64,000 nt of DNA from CAYPNF01 sp964411985 (lineage in GTDB: Bacteria > Verrucomicrobiota > Verrucomicrobiia > Limisphaerales > J093). Below are positions 17,501-25,187 of the stretch, in pieces. Position numbers and translations under genes: made by a program. The stretch spans positions 60,860 to 124,859 of the forward strand of contig CAYPNF010000024.1 of the NCBI GenBank assembly GCA_964411985.1, read 5' to 3'. A model generated the notes under the pieces. It was not told the DNA's origin and searched no databases. It worked only from the letters and a program-made list of their open reading frames with translations. Positions within the stretch are counted from its first letter, which is position 1; every line of letters begins with the position of its first letter.

Positions 17501-18312
17501 TGCTCCTGCCGAGGCGGGGAAAGACCTGTTTGGCAGCTGTGATCCCTTCCCTCGGGGCCAGGTTCCCGACGTTCGACAGCTACGCGCGCGCAACGCTTGC
17601 CGACATCCTCTCACCAGAACTACTCAGCCAGGCGCGTCCGTTTGCGGTCACCACCCTCGAGTCCACGGTTCTTCTGAATGATGGCAATGGACGTTTCGTT
17701 TCCAAGCCCCTGCCGCGTTTGGCTCAAGCAGCGCCCGGCTTTGGGGTGGCGATCACGGATGTGGATGGCGACGGGAAGCCAGACCTGTGGCTGGCCCAGA
17801 ACTTCTTTGGCCCGCAGCCTGAAGGTGGCCGGATGGATGGGGGCTTGAGCCTGCTGCTGAAAGGCCGGGGCGACGGCAGCTTCGACACCCTCTCGCCCAA
17901 GGAAAGCGGGCAGCATACCGCAGGGGATGCGAGGGCGCTCGTCGTCACCGACCTCAACGGAGACGCGTGGCCGGACGCTGTGGTGGCGATGAATAACGCT
18001 GTGCCGCTAGCACTTGAAAACCATGGCTCCCGTGCGAATCGTGCCCTGCGGCTGCGCCTGGTTGGAAAACCAGGAAACCCGACTGCGATTGGGTCGCGGG
18101 TCACGGTCCTCCGAACCGACGGCCTAACCCAGACCGCCGAAGTAGCGGCTGGCGGCGGTTATCTCTCCCAATCCTCCTCGGTGTTGAACTTCGGTCTGGG
18201 CGCAACCTCGGTCGTCCAGCAGGTCGATATTCGCTGGCCCGACGGCAAGATGACCTCCGAAACCTCCCTGCCCAACCAATCGACCGTAGTCCTCCGGCAG
18301 ACGGATCGTTAG
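14575..18312 (+). CDS. Secreted FG-GAP/VCBS-repeat protein with two ASPIC/UnbV domains (CRTAC1-like, tandem duplicated)
   Basis: 1245 residues from the ATG at 14575; the open frame extends further upstream, but only this ATG begins a signal peptide (SSLTWIWLAFSLVLPSQATG). The protein is two consecutive CRTAC1-type units. Each has Ca-binding FG-GAP repeats (DYDGDGWPDLFVTHYD, DIDNDDDLDLFVC, DVDGDGLEDLFLAG, DVDGDGDLDLYVVSGG) and ends in an ASPIC/UnbV domain (IGATVKI...GLGSQPKLHSLTVDWPSG near 560-640; IGSRVTVLR...FGLGATSVVQQVDIRWPDG near 1160-1242). It is a beta-propeller protein of the cell surface or exterior, probably binding glycan or protein; no enzymatic residues are evident. The stop overlaps the convergent AraC gene by 4 bp. 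Confidence 0.88.
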   Translation: MFGRAPSTDSSLTWIWLAFSLVLPSQATGNEAAGGTASNPPVPVASTLKDALQSFRLPLAPASTASPNLFEGLPPSSTGVDLVHEFPTNAPFDMLIDQGAGAGVCIGDYDGDGWPDLFVTHYDRGNRLYRNLGNFRFTNVTERAGVAGLGRWSTGATFVDIDNDDDLDLFVCVFNAPNLLYINQGDGTFTEQAHAWGLAFKGASVMIAFCDYDLDGLLDAYLVTHRLNVATGHTLPRTAKEAMNRGIIRVSQTGQVSVDPRYQELFNTMDKGNGRNELIIAGQQDYLYHNQGSRTFAVSNVTARITGRDIGLAATWWDFNDDGRPDLYVSNDYRGPDRLFRNEGNGVFTDVAGESLPHVPWSSMGADVADINNDGHMDLLAADMAGSTHYRRQINMIHLEKDRWFLETAVPRQYPRNALYLGTGTAQVMEVAHLTGLANTDWTWSPTFADLDNDGWIDLFLTTGMSRDFVNDDLTTIHRERGSTWRNAPVLRQPNLAFRNLGDLQFKETGHDWGLDHVSASFGAAFADLDRDGDLDLVVANFGEAVSVYRNTGSAAHRVLIRLRGTRSNTWGIGATVKIITTSGTQTRCLGLANGFASSNEPLLHFGLGSQPKLHSLTVDWPSGMHQSFTNLEADLFYTIKEPPGDPRRPPPQAEATTGVVRMAGLAALRHQERPFDDFQREPLLPWKLSQMGPGLAVGDVDGDGLEDLFLAGAAGQSGMLALHDTSGRFRLSAQSSFDADKACEDMGACFVDVDGDGDLDLYVVSGGVEGEAGSGILQDRLYMNEGQGRFSRAAQGALPEERDAGSAVVAADFDRDGDLDLFVGGASIPGAYPMPARSHLLINHQGRFTDRIQGIAPGLEQIGVVTSALWSDVNGDGWLDLLVTLHWDSVKVFLNHRGRLEDHTRATGLSELRGWWNGIAAGDLDEDGDMDYVVSNFGLNTPYAATPQHPARLYFGPFDDGGSSHLIEAYYERGVLLPRRGKTCLAAVIPSLGARFPTFDSYARATLADILSPELLSQARPFAVTTLESTVLLNDGNGRFVSKPLPRLAQAAPGFGVAITDVDGDGKPDLWLAQNFFGPQPEGGRMDGGLSLLLKGRGDGSFDTLSPKESGQHTAGDARALVVTDLNGDAWPDAVVAMNNAVPLALENHGSRANRALRLRLVGKPGNPTAIGSRVTVLRTDGLTQTAEVAAGGGYLSQSSSVLNFGLGATSVVQQVDIRWPDGKMTSETSLPNQSTVVLRQTDR

Positions 18313-19154
18313 GGGAGCGAAAGGCGCCTTCGAAAGGCAGAAGGAGTTTGGCCCACCACTCCTTCAAAAGCCCGATAGAAGTTGCTCTGGGTGGGGAAAC
18401 CGGTCTCCAAAGCGATATCGATAACTTTGGAATTCGTGGTGGTCAGCAATTGTTTTGCGCGAGCCAAACGAAGTTGCAGCAAGTAATCATACAGCGTCAC
18501 CCCGTAGGCGCGAAGAAACGCACTGCGTGCGTATGGTTTGGATAAACCGGCCGCCTTCGCAACATCACCCCAATACACCGGTTCTCGGTAGTGTTGGTTG
18601 AGATACTGGGCAATCCGGGCGGCAGCGGTCACCTCTGTGCGGCCAGGTACCGATGTCTGCCGGAGCCCGTGCGGCAACCCGACCCGGGCTGCATCCGCTA
18701 ATCTACCCAGTCGCGCCTCGATTTCCAGTATCGTCCAGCGACTGATGCCAGCGAACCGGCGATGCCCCTCCCGAAGCCAGCTTTGAAAGAGGCTAAGGTC
18801 GAAAGACTTCCGATTACGCCTGGAATCGATAAAGGCACGTCCAGCCAGGATCGCCTGCTTAAAAGCCGGTGGTAGTGACCAGGACAGAAATTCCTGAAGC
18901 GGGATACGGATCCAATAGTAAGGGGTAGGGATGCTCGACGGGATGAGATGGTAGGAGTCTCCCGCCCAGAAGACCGTCAGCCGGCCTGATGGTATGATCA
19001 GTTCGCCTTCCGAGCTGGCCCTCCTGATTTCTCCGGACACCACGTAGTTTATTTCGACAGCGTGGGGCATGGGCCTTTCGACCGTCCCAGAACTGGCGTC
19101 ACCGGACCCAATGCCGAGGATATCCTGACGGTCCTTAACTTGGCGCGTAGCCAT
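18309..19154 (-). CDS. AraC-family regulator with N-terminal cupin domain
   Basis: 281 residues. The N-terminal 130 residues form a cupin-like sensor (HAVEINYVVSGEIRRASSEG, LTVFWAGDSYHLIPSS). The C-terminal AraC domain (about 178-281) has both helix-turn-helix segments (WGDVAKAAGLSKPYARSAFL, VIDIALETGFPTQSNFYRAF) and the usual QTPSAFRRR end. This type usually senses a sugar or glycan product and activates nearby catabolic genes. It is divergent from the CBM9 protein gene (80-bp spacer), the most likely target. CTCCTTTT lies just upstream of both starts. Confidence 0.88.
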   Translation of the reverse strand: MATRQVKDRQDILGIGSGDASSGTVERPMPHAVEINYVVSGEIRRASSEGELIIPSGRLTVFWAGDSYHLIPSSIPTPYYWIRIPLQEFLSWSLPPAFKQAILAGRAFIDSRRNRKSFDLSLFQSWLREGHRRFAGISRWTILEIEARLGRLADAARVGLPHGLRQTSVPGRTEVTAAARIAQYLNQHYREPVYWGDVAKAAGLSKPYARSAFLRAYGVTLYDYLLQLRLARAKQLLTTTNSKVIDIALETGFPTQSNFYRAFEGVVGQTPSAFRRRLSLP

Positions 19155-19159
19155 ATCAA

Positions 19160-19234
19160 AAAAGGAGATTCCGCTCTCGAAATAGGAGGCAGAACCAAAC
19201 TAGTTGTGATAGTCTGCAAAAACAACCTCCTTTT
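19160..19234. promoter_or_regulatory. Divergent control region with inverted CTCCTTTT boxes
   Basis: AAAAGGAG (19160-19167) and CTCCTTTT (19227-19234) form an 8-bp inverted repeat, so that each of the two divergent genes has CTCCTTTT just upstream of its ATG. The boxes are the complement of a ribosome-binding sequence and do not help translation; an operator role for the AraC protein is possible. Confidence 0.35.
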
Positions 19235-20890
19235 ATGGAAAACATGAACACCCCTTGCCGTGAACTACCCGGCCGGTCCATCCCGTCGGCCTTCCCCCAA
19301 ACGCTCCGAGTGCTTCTCCTCGCAAGTCTGGCCGCAGCGTGGCCAAACCCAGCGATTGGGGACCGGGCCAAACCCGATAATACCAAGACTCAGTTCGCGA
19401 CTCCGATCCCCGCTCCCCCCGTGATCGATGGAGTCATCGATACGGCAGAGTGGCAAAGCGCCAACGGTGCATCGGGAAACTGGCTTATCTCCTTCAACGT
19501 CAACCAGACGAATAACGTCCGCGGCGGCGTCCTGATCTTTGGGCCCGACTTGGCGGATGCCACCGATTTGGGCTGCAAAATATATGCCGGGTATGACGCC
19601 GAAAACCTCTATATCGCCGTCCGCGTCACCGACAGCGTTCTTATGGACGACACCGCCACAGCAGAGTCCGCGAACGGCAAGACCGAGGAAGATGATAGTG
19701 TCGAGTTACATATCGATCCCCTGAACGCCAATGCGGCCACCAACGCCCCTGGCTCGATCGGTGGCAGGTACGCCATCTCCCTCAACAACGCCTACGCCGG
19801 ATCCGATACCAGTTCCTACGGAACAGACAAGGCCTGGTACGCACAAGTCCTCAGGAATGACGCCGGAACGGGCTATGATGCCGAGTTTCGCATCTCGCTG
19901 AAGTCCCTGAGCGATCCCAAGTTCGGCGATGTCGTAGGGTTCACGGTCGTGGTGAATGATGACAAAGACGGCGGCGCGATTGAAAAGACCGCTGATCGTC
20001 AAGTGGCCTGGGTTGGGGCACCTGGGAAGCCCGTGACCTACGGAAACCTGATCCTGGGCTACAAGGCCTATTCAGCTCCGCAAGCGACCAAGTCCCCGGT
20101 CGTGGACGGCAAGATCGATGCCAATGAATACACCTCCACGGATATCCCCATCAACCTGGCCACGGGTCAGCCGCAAACCGGCGCGGGTACTGATGCCTGG
20201 CCAGCAGGAACGTTTGAAGCCATGGCCTGGGTCACGCACGACGATGCTGCTGTCTATGTGGCTGTCGACGTCATCGACACCAATGTAGTGACGGACACCG
20301 CAGAGGCTGGTTCCGAAGACGGCACCACTTGGGAAGACGACAGTGTGGAAATCTTCTTTGACGCCGATCTGGATCGAAACCATGGCGGTCCAAGCCAGGA
20401 TTTCGAAGGTCAGTACGTGATGACCGCCAACGGCGCCCGCCGGGACAACGAAGCTCGCAATCCCACCTTTGGGCAGGATGCTGACTGGTATGGGGCCACC
20501 ACAACCACCACCAAGGGGTACCAGATCGAGTTCAAGGTAAAGAAATCAGCGCTTCTGAATGCCGTGACCGGAACCAAGATCGGCTTTAACATCGCGCTCA
20601 ACAATGACAACGGTGCTGGCCGAAGCGCCCAGTTGTCCTGGAACGGCGATCCCCACCAGGAATACACCTACGGCGAACTGACCCTGGCTCCGGCCGCCCC
20701 GGTCGAAATGAAGATTACCAAATGGACGCACAACACCGATGGGTCCTTCACTATCGAATGGACCGGAGGCGGCGTGCTCCAGATGGCCCCGAGTGTCACG
20801 GGACCCTGGGCGGATGTCGCGGCAGCCACGAGCCCTTACAACTTCAAATCGAGCGTGAATCCCCAGTTCGCTCGGATTATTAAGCGCTAG
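19235..20890 (+). CDS. Secreted protein with two CBM9-like carbohydrate-binding domains
   Basis: 551 residues (ATG at 19235, or 19244 three codons later). A signal peptide is probable (LRVLLLASLAAAWPNPAIGD). Two CBM9-like modules, near 55-270 and 275-480, each begin with PVIDG.ID..EW/PVVDGKIDANEY and contain YDAENLYIAVRVTDS...DDSVELHIDP and HDDAAVYVAVDVIDT...DDSVEIFFDAD. A C-terminal beta module (SFTIEWTGGGVLQMAPS...GPWADV) resembles that of other secreted proteins in this window. No catalytic domain is present, so it is likely a surface or secreted glycan-binding protein. A strong terminator follows. Confidence 0.88.
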   Translation: MENMNTPCRELPGRSIPSAFPQTLRVLLLASLAAAWPNPAIGDRAKPDNTKTQFATPIPAPPVIDGVIDTAEWQSANGASGNWLISFNVNQTNNVRGGVLIFGPDLADATDLGCKIYAGYDAENLYIAVRVTDSVLMDDTATAESANGKTEEDDSVELHIDPLNANAATNAPGSIGGRYAISLNNAYAGSDTSSYGTDKAWYAQVLRNDAGTGYDAEFRISLKSLSDPKFGDVVGFTVVVNDDKDGGAIEKTADRQVAWVGAPGKPVTYGNLILGYKAYSAPQATKSPVVDGKIDANEYTSTDIPINLATGQPQTGAGTDAWPAGTFEAMAWVTHDDAAVYVAVDVIDTNVVTDTAEAGSEDGTTWEDDSVEIFFDADLDRNHGGPSQDFEGQYVMTANGARRDNEARNPTFGQDADWYGATTTTTKGYQIEFKVKKSALLNAVTGTKIGFNIALNNDNGAGRSAQLSWNGDPHQEYTYGELTLAPAAPVEMKITKWTHNTDGSFTIEWTGGGVLQMAPSVTGPWADVAAATSPYNFKSSVNPQFARIIKR

Positions 20891-20961
20891 TTGGAATCGG
20901 GTGTTGCTGAAGCGCACCCTTAACGGATCGCCCGTGCGCAGGCGCTGGGCGAAGCTACCGC

Positions 20962-21000
20962 TGCGGCCCACGTGAAACACAACGTGGGCCGCATTTTCTC
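20962..21000 (+). terminator. Intrinsic terminator after the CBM9 gene
   Basis: TGCGGCCCACGT (20962-20973) pairs perfectly with ACGTGGGCCGCA (20982-20993), 8-nt loop, followed by TTTTCTC. It overlaps the extended open frame of the next gene, which shows that the latter starts later, at 21023. Confidence 0.85.
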
Positions 21001-21022
21001 AGCCAGGTTTCATCGCCCTTCC

Positions 21023-22708
21023 ATGCGCCCCACCCTCATGCTCACCCAAACCCTCCGTCATGCGTTGCTTATCCTTGTCGTCAGCTGGACGGCCAGAGCC
21101 GGCGATTCTTTTCCGGTGAACATCCAGGTGGATGCGGGGAAGCCCGGGGAGGAAATGCCGCGGATCTGGCGTTTCTTCGGCGCTGACGAACCGAACTACG
21201 CCACGATGAAGCATGGCCGCAAATTGATGGCGGAACTAGGCGCGCTGGCTCCCAACCAAGTCTACTTCCGGGCGCATAATCTGCTCACCTCCGGCGACGG
21301 CACCCCGGCGCTCAAATGGGGTTCGACGGGCGTCTACGACGAAGACCCCCAAAGGAACCCACGATACTCCTGGGCAATTCTGGATGAGATCTTCGACACC
21401 TATCTGCGAAGCGGTGTCCGTCCGTACGTGGAGATCGGGTTCATGCCCAAAGCGCTCTCAAGGGTACCCGAGCCGTACCAGCACAGGTGGACCCCGCGCG
21501 CGGCTTACGACGAGATCTATACGGGGTGGGCCTATCCGCCGAAGGACTACCGGCGCTGGGCCGAGCTCGTGTTTGAGTGGACCCGGCATTGCGTGGAGAG
21601 GTATGGGCGCGCGGAAGTGGAGACGTGGTATTGGCAGGTCTGGAACGAAGCCAACATTGGGTATTGGCGGGGCACACCAGAGGAGTTCCACAAGCTACAT
21701 GACTACGCCGTCGACGCCGTGCGTCGTGCGCTACCTACCGCGCGGGTGGGCGGGCCGGACACGGCGGGCAGCGGCGGCAAGTTCACGCGGGATTTCCTAA
21801 CCCATTGCCTTCGGGGGACCAACTACGCCACGGGCAAGATTGGCACTCCGCTGGACTTCCTCTCCTTCCACGCCAAGGGGGCACCTATCACCACCAACGG
21901 CCACGTGCGCATGGGCATCGCCACCCACCTGGCCACAGTCGAGGATGGGTTTCGCATCGTGGCCTCCTATCCCGAGTTAAGAGGCAAACCGATCGTCATC
22001 GGGGAATCGGATCCGGAAGGCTGCGCGGCATGCCAGGGAACTTCGCTCGCCTACCGGAACGGAACGATGTACTCCAGTTACACCGCCGCCAGTTTCCCGC
22101 GCAAGCTGGAGCTGGCGGAAAAGTACCGAGTGAGCCTCGAAGGCGCATTGACGTGGGCTTTCGAATTCGAAAATCAACCCTACTTTGCCGGCTTCCGCTC
22201 CCTGGCCAGCAACGGGATCGACAAGCCAGTCCTCAGCGTCTTCAGAATGTTCAGCCGGATGTCCGGTAAGAAAGTGCCCGTCCGGAGTGACTCCGCGGTT
22301 CCGCTCGAGGAGATCACCCGCCTTGGGGTGCGCGGACGACCGGATGTCTCCGCCATGGCCAGCCTCAGCACGAACCGGCTCGCAGTCCTCCTCTGGCACT
22401 ATCACGACGACGACGTCCCAGGCCCGGACGCGGCGGTGACGGTTGCTGTGGAGGGTCTACTCCAGGCCGGGGCGTCGGTCGCGCTGCAGCAGTTCCGGAT
22501 CGACGAGGACTTCAGCAACGCCTTCACAGCGTGGAAGCGCATGGGCTCCCCGCAGGCACCCTCCATCGAACAATCCGCTCAGCTGGAGAAAGCAGGCCAA
22601 CTCGCGGAGCTGGGCGAAGCCCGGAAACTACCGCTCCAAAGCGGCTCCACCTCGCTGGAACTCGCGCTCCCGCGCCAGGCGGTTTCGCTGCTCGTGCTGA
22701 AGTGGTGA
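21023..22708 (+). CDS. Secreted glycoside hydrolase, GH39-like
   Basis: 561 residues from the ATG at 21023, chosen because it begins a signal peptide (LRHALLILVVSWTARAGD) and lies beyond the preceding terminator. (Beta/alpha)8 barrel of clan GH-A: acid/base Glu209 in WYWQVWNEANIGYW and nucleophile candidate Glu328 in PIVIGESDPEG. The overall pattern (VRPYVEIGFMPKAL, LDFLSFHAKG, EGALTWAFEFENQPYFAGFR) is that of GH39, whose members include beta-xylosidases and alpha-L-iduronidases. The second activity would fit the upstream iduronate-sulfatase-like gene, but the substrate cannot be fixed from sequence alone. It is separated from the CBM9 gene by a terminator. Confidence 0.85.
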   Translation: MRPTLMLTQTLRHALLILVVSWTARAGDSFPVNIQVDAGKPGEEMPRIWRFFGADEPNYATMKHGRKLMAELGALAPNQVYFRAHNLLTSGDGTPALKWGSTGVYDEDPQRNPRYSWAILDEIFDTYLRSGVRPYVEIGFMPKALSRVPEPYQHRWTPRAAYDEIYTGWAYPPKDYRRWAELVFEWTRHCVERYGRAEVETWYWQVWNEANIGYWRGTPEEFHKLHDYAVDAVRRALPTARVGGPDTAGSGGKFTRDFLTHCLRGTNYATGKIGTPLDFLSFHAKGAPITTNGHVRMGIATHLATVEDGFRIVASYPELRGKPIVIGESDPEGCAACQGTSLAYRNGTMYSSYTAASFPRKLELAEKYRVSLEGALTWAFEFENQPYFAGFRSLASNGIDKPVLSVFRMFSRMSGKKVPVRSDSAVPLEEITRLGVRGRPDVSAMASLSTNRLAVLLWHYHDDDVPGPDAAVTVAVEGLLQAGASVALQQFRIDEDFSNAFTAWKRMGSPQAPSIEQSAQLEKAGQLAELGEARKLPLQSGSTSLELALPRQAVSLLVLKW

Positions 22709-22810
22709 TCGGCGGGCGCACTTTACCAAGGGGAAAGGCCGACGCACTACATGCGGCGGCATTCCGGGAGGAGAGACCTGCATGGAATTCCTCCGCCTGG
22801 AGAGGGAGTT

Positions 22811-22840
22811 TAGACAGGATGCCAGGATGGACAGGATGGA
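22811..22840. repeat. CAGGAT-rich short repeat
   Basis: Three spaced copies of (A/C)CAGGAT(G) occur as AGACAGGATG, CCAGGATGGA and CAGGATGGA. The same wording (GACAGGATGACAGGAT) is inside both copies of the 61.6-62.1 kb repeat, so this is probably a fragment of a dispersed repeat. The sequence GGTAGGGACA at 22883-22892 recurs at the right end of the window. Confidence 0.4.
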
Positions 22841-22911
22841 AAGAGAACGACGCCAAGCCCAACCTCATCCTGCAAGTATCGAGGTAGGGACAGCGGCGCC
22901 CGGTGCCCCCA

Positions 22912-25170
22912 TCACAGATCCCGGCGAGCGGTATTCCCGCGCGGGGCGCACTTGGAAAAGAGCCAGCACTCGGCTTTACCGCCGTTCAGCAGGATCAAAA
23001 CGCTTCCATCGGATTTCACTTCCATGGGCCGGCCACGACCATCGCGGGCGTGCTGGAACAGGCCCGGAGGAGTGCGGATCACCACACTCTCCGCTAATCT
23101 GAGCCCAGATATCCGGATTGTCGCGTTTCCACCGGAATAACGATAGCGAAAGGCAAGTGATCCAAAGTGGGTGGGAAGATCGCGGCATTCTATCCCATCA
23201 GGATGCTGAAACCAGGGTTCTGGGACGCCTGCCAGCAAAACACAGCGGGTCTCCTCCTCAAACACGAGGGAATCGCGCAAGAGCAGTTCGAACTCGGCGA
23301 TCGACCACCCATGCGGCATGGCGATTGCCCCAAGGGTATTGGTGTCCCATGGCAACGGCGTGATGGGCCAACTCGATTTCACATGGTGCCAACCACCAAC
23401 CCCCGAGGGTCCGCCTTCATCGAGCGCGTACCAGTCTCTCATCTGAGGGTGATCGAGGTGGGTGGCCAGAGTGGCCGCGCCAGCGAGGCGGTTGCCAGCC
23501 AGCAGACCCTGGTGAGCGCGAGCCAAGGGGAAGTAGCGCCAGTCGGTGGGCTTCTGTTCACCAAAGTCCTTGAACTGGGTCCAGGCGGGGCCTTCGCTTA
23601 GCGGATACAGACGGCACGGCCAGAGCACGGAGTAACTGCCGTACCCTTTCGGCAGATTGGACTCAAACTTCAGCTGGAATTGAGAAAAGCACGAGCCCGC
23701 CAGATCCTGCCACCGCCTCTCCGCAGCCGCATCACCCATCGCCTTCGACAACAGCGCCGCCGCGCGCAACCCGGCGATGTCGTAGGCCTCGGTGTAGTTC
23801 GGATTGAAACCGTCGCAGGCTCCGGGCTTCAGCTCTTTCCGCTGAGTGGCCGGGAGTGCGTCACCAAATTCGAGGCCGGCATCCCAGACAAAATGGGGAC
23901 CGGGAGTGGTGCGATAGTAGGCGATCATCGACGCGATCTTCTGCGTGGCGGGATAAACCCGCCGCAGCCAGGAACGATCCCGTGTAAACTTCCAGTGCTC
24001 CCCCATCAGGAACAAGATCTGCCCTGGGTTATCAGCCTCGGGCTGCACGCGGCCGTTGAAGGGATGTCCCAGGAAGTAGTCAATGGCCATCTCCGACCAG
24101 TCGAAGCAGCCGGCCTTTTGGAAGATGTTCGCCATGTACATCCCGTCGCGGTTGTAGACGTTGTAGTTCACCACCGCCACATCCGGCGCGCCTTCGTTCA
24201 GGTTCATGGCGCAGTGGGCCAAGATGGTCCGGAACGACTCCGCCCAGCGAGGATCCGGCAGCCGAAGCACCACTTTCCCCACCCGCTGTGCCCAATCGCG
24301 CTGCGACTGACGGAAGAGGGGGTCGATACTCCGGCGGCCAAGGCGCTGGAGCCCTGGATCGGGTTGAAGCTGTCCCGCATTATTGCCTGGAGAATTCAGA
24401 TCGTACTGCGCCCACGGGCTGACGCCATCCCACCGATGCCCCTGCACCCGGTGGCCAGGATGGACCGGACTCAAGAACCGCACTACAGCCACCGAACCGG
24501 CCTTCAAGGAAACGTCGAAGGCCATCACCCCGCTGCAATTCCCCTCCTTGCTCGTCGCGGTCTTTTGCTCCGGAATTGCACCCCTCTCGACCCACACGAC
24601 CGGATCGGCCTGGTCGGTCACTCCCGCTGCGTCGGGTTGCGGCGAGGCAACGATCCCGGACTGCCCGTTGACAAGGATCGATCCCTGGGGCTGCGCGCAC
24701 ACCTCGAGTTCCCGGATCGCACCCCCCGCCGGCCCAATGCTCTGCAACTGCGCGAACAGCCGCAACTGCTCTCGCGCGGCCCCGAGGTTGCGCAGAGACA
24801 CCCGGGAAGCCACCGCCTGACCTCGCCCTTGCTCGCCGTAGTCCATCTCCACCTGGCAAATCTCCTCGCCAACTTCCACGTCCCCGGCGCGCCATGTGAA
24901 GTGAGGAATGAGCACTCCCCCCGCCGGCAGCCCCCGGCTCAGATCCGCCTGCGCATCGGTGGGGCGGGAGAGCCGTCCGGTCTTCCGATCCCAGACAGCG
25001 AACGAAACGCCGAAGCTGCCAAATCCAGGGGAGTAACTGCCGTCACCTTCGACGAAAGTCTTGAGCTGATCCACGGCGTTGGGGATCCCGATCGGAATGT
25101 GGATTCTCTCCGCCGCCACACCGGACCCTGTTGCCCCGAGCGCAAGAAGGAGTAAGAGAACGCGAGACAT
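22912..25170 (-). CDS. Secreted (alpha/alpha)6-barrel glycoside hydrolase, family not assigned
   Basis: 752 residues from the ATG at 25170, which begins a signal peptide (MSRVLLLLLALGATGSGVAA); a GTG at 25182 is an alternative that would nearly touch the upstream gene. A beta-rich N-terminal half (FTWRAGDVEVGEEICQVEMD) is followed by a six-hairpin barrel (LAHCAMNLNEGAPDVAVVNY, NRDGMYMANIFQKAGCFDWS, YTEAYDIAGLRAAALLSKAM) and a C-terminal beta domain. This is the layout of GH65/GH78/GH63-type enzymes, but I cannot place the family. It starts 17 nt after the aminotransferase stop, which suggests co-transcription, though the pairing is probably historical. Confidence 0.7.
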   Translation of the reverse strand: MSRVLLLLLALGATGSGVAAERIHIPIGIPNAVDQLKTFVEGDGSYSPGFGSFGVSFAVWDRKTGRLSRPTDAQADLSRGLPAGGVLIPHFTWRAGDVEVGEEICQVEMDYGEQGRGQAVASRVSLRNLGAAREQLRLFAQLQSIGPAGGAIRELEVCAQPQGSILVNGQSGIVASPQPDAAGVTDQADPVVWVERGAIPEQKTATSKEGNCSGVMAFDVSLKAGSVAVVRFLSPVHPGHRVQGHRWDGVSPWAQYDLNSPGNNAGQLQPDPGLQRLGRRSIDPLFRQSQRDWAQRVGKVVLRLPDPRWAESFRTILAHCAMNLNEGAPDVAVVNYNVYNRDGMYMANIFQKAGCFDWSEMAIDYFLGHPFNGRVQPEADNPGQILFLMGEHWKFTRDRSWLRRVYPATQKIASMIAYYRTTPGPHFVWDAGLEFGDALPATQRKELKPGACDGFNPNYTEAYDIAGLRAAALLSKAMGDAAAERRWQDLAGSCFSQFQLKFESNLPKGYGSYSVLWPCRLYPLSEGPAWTQFKDFGEQKPTDWRYFPLARAHQGLLAGNRLAGAATLATHLDHPQMRDWYALDEGGPSGVGGWHHVKSSWPITPLPWDTNTLGAIAMPHGWSIAEFELLLRDSLVFEEETRCVLLAGVPEPWFQHPDGIECRDLPTHFGSLAFRYRYSGGNATIRISGLRLAESVVIRTPPGLFQHARDGRGRPMEVKSDGSVLILLNGGKAECWLFSKCAPRGNTARRDL

Positions 25171-25187
25171 CCTCACGACCACATGCC

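Noticed and set aside
23680..25155. 491-codon plus-strand frame opposite the six-hairpin glycosidase
   Set aside because: The minus strand has a signal peptide and conserved glycosidase blocks. The plus-strand product is rich in Arg, His and Pro without motifs.
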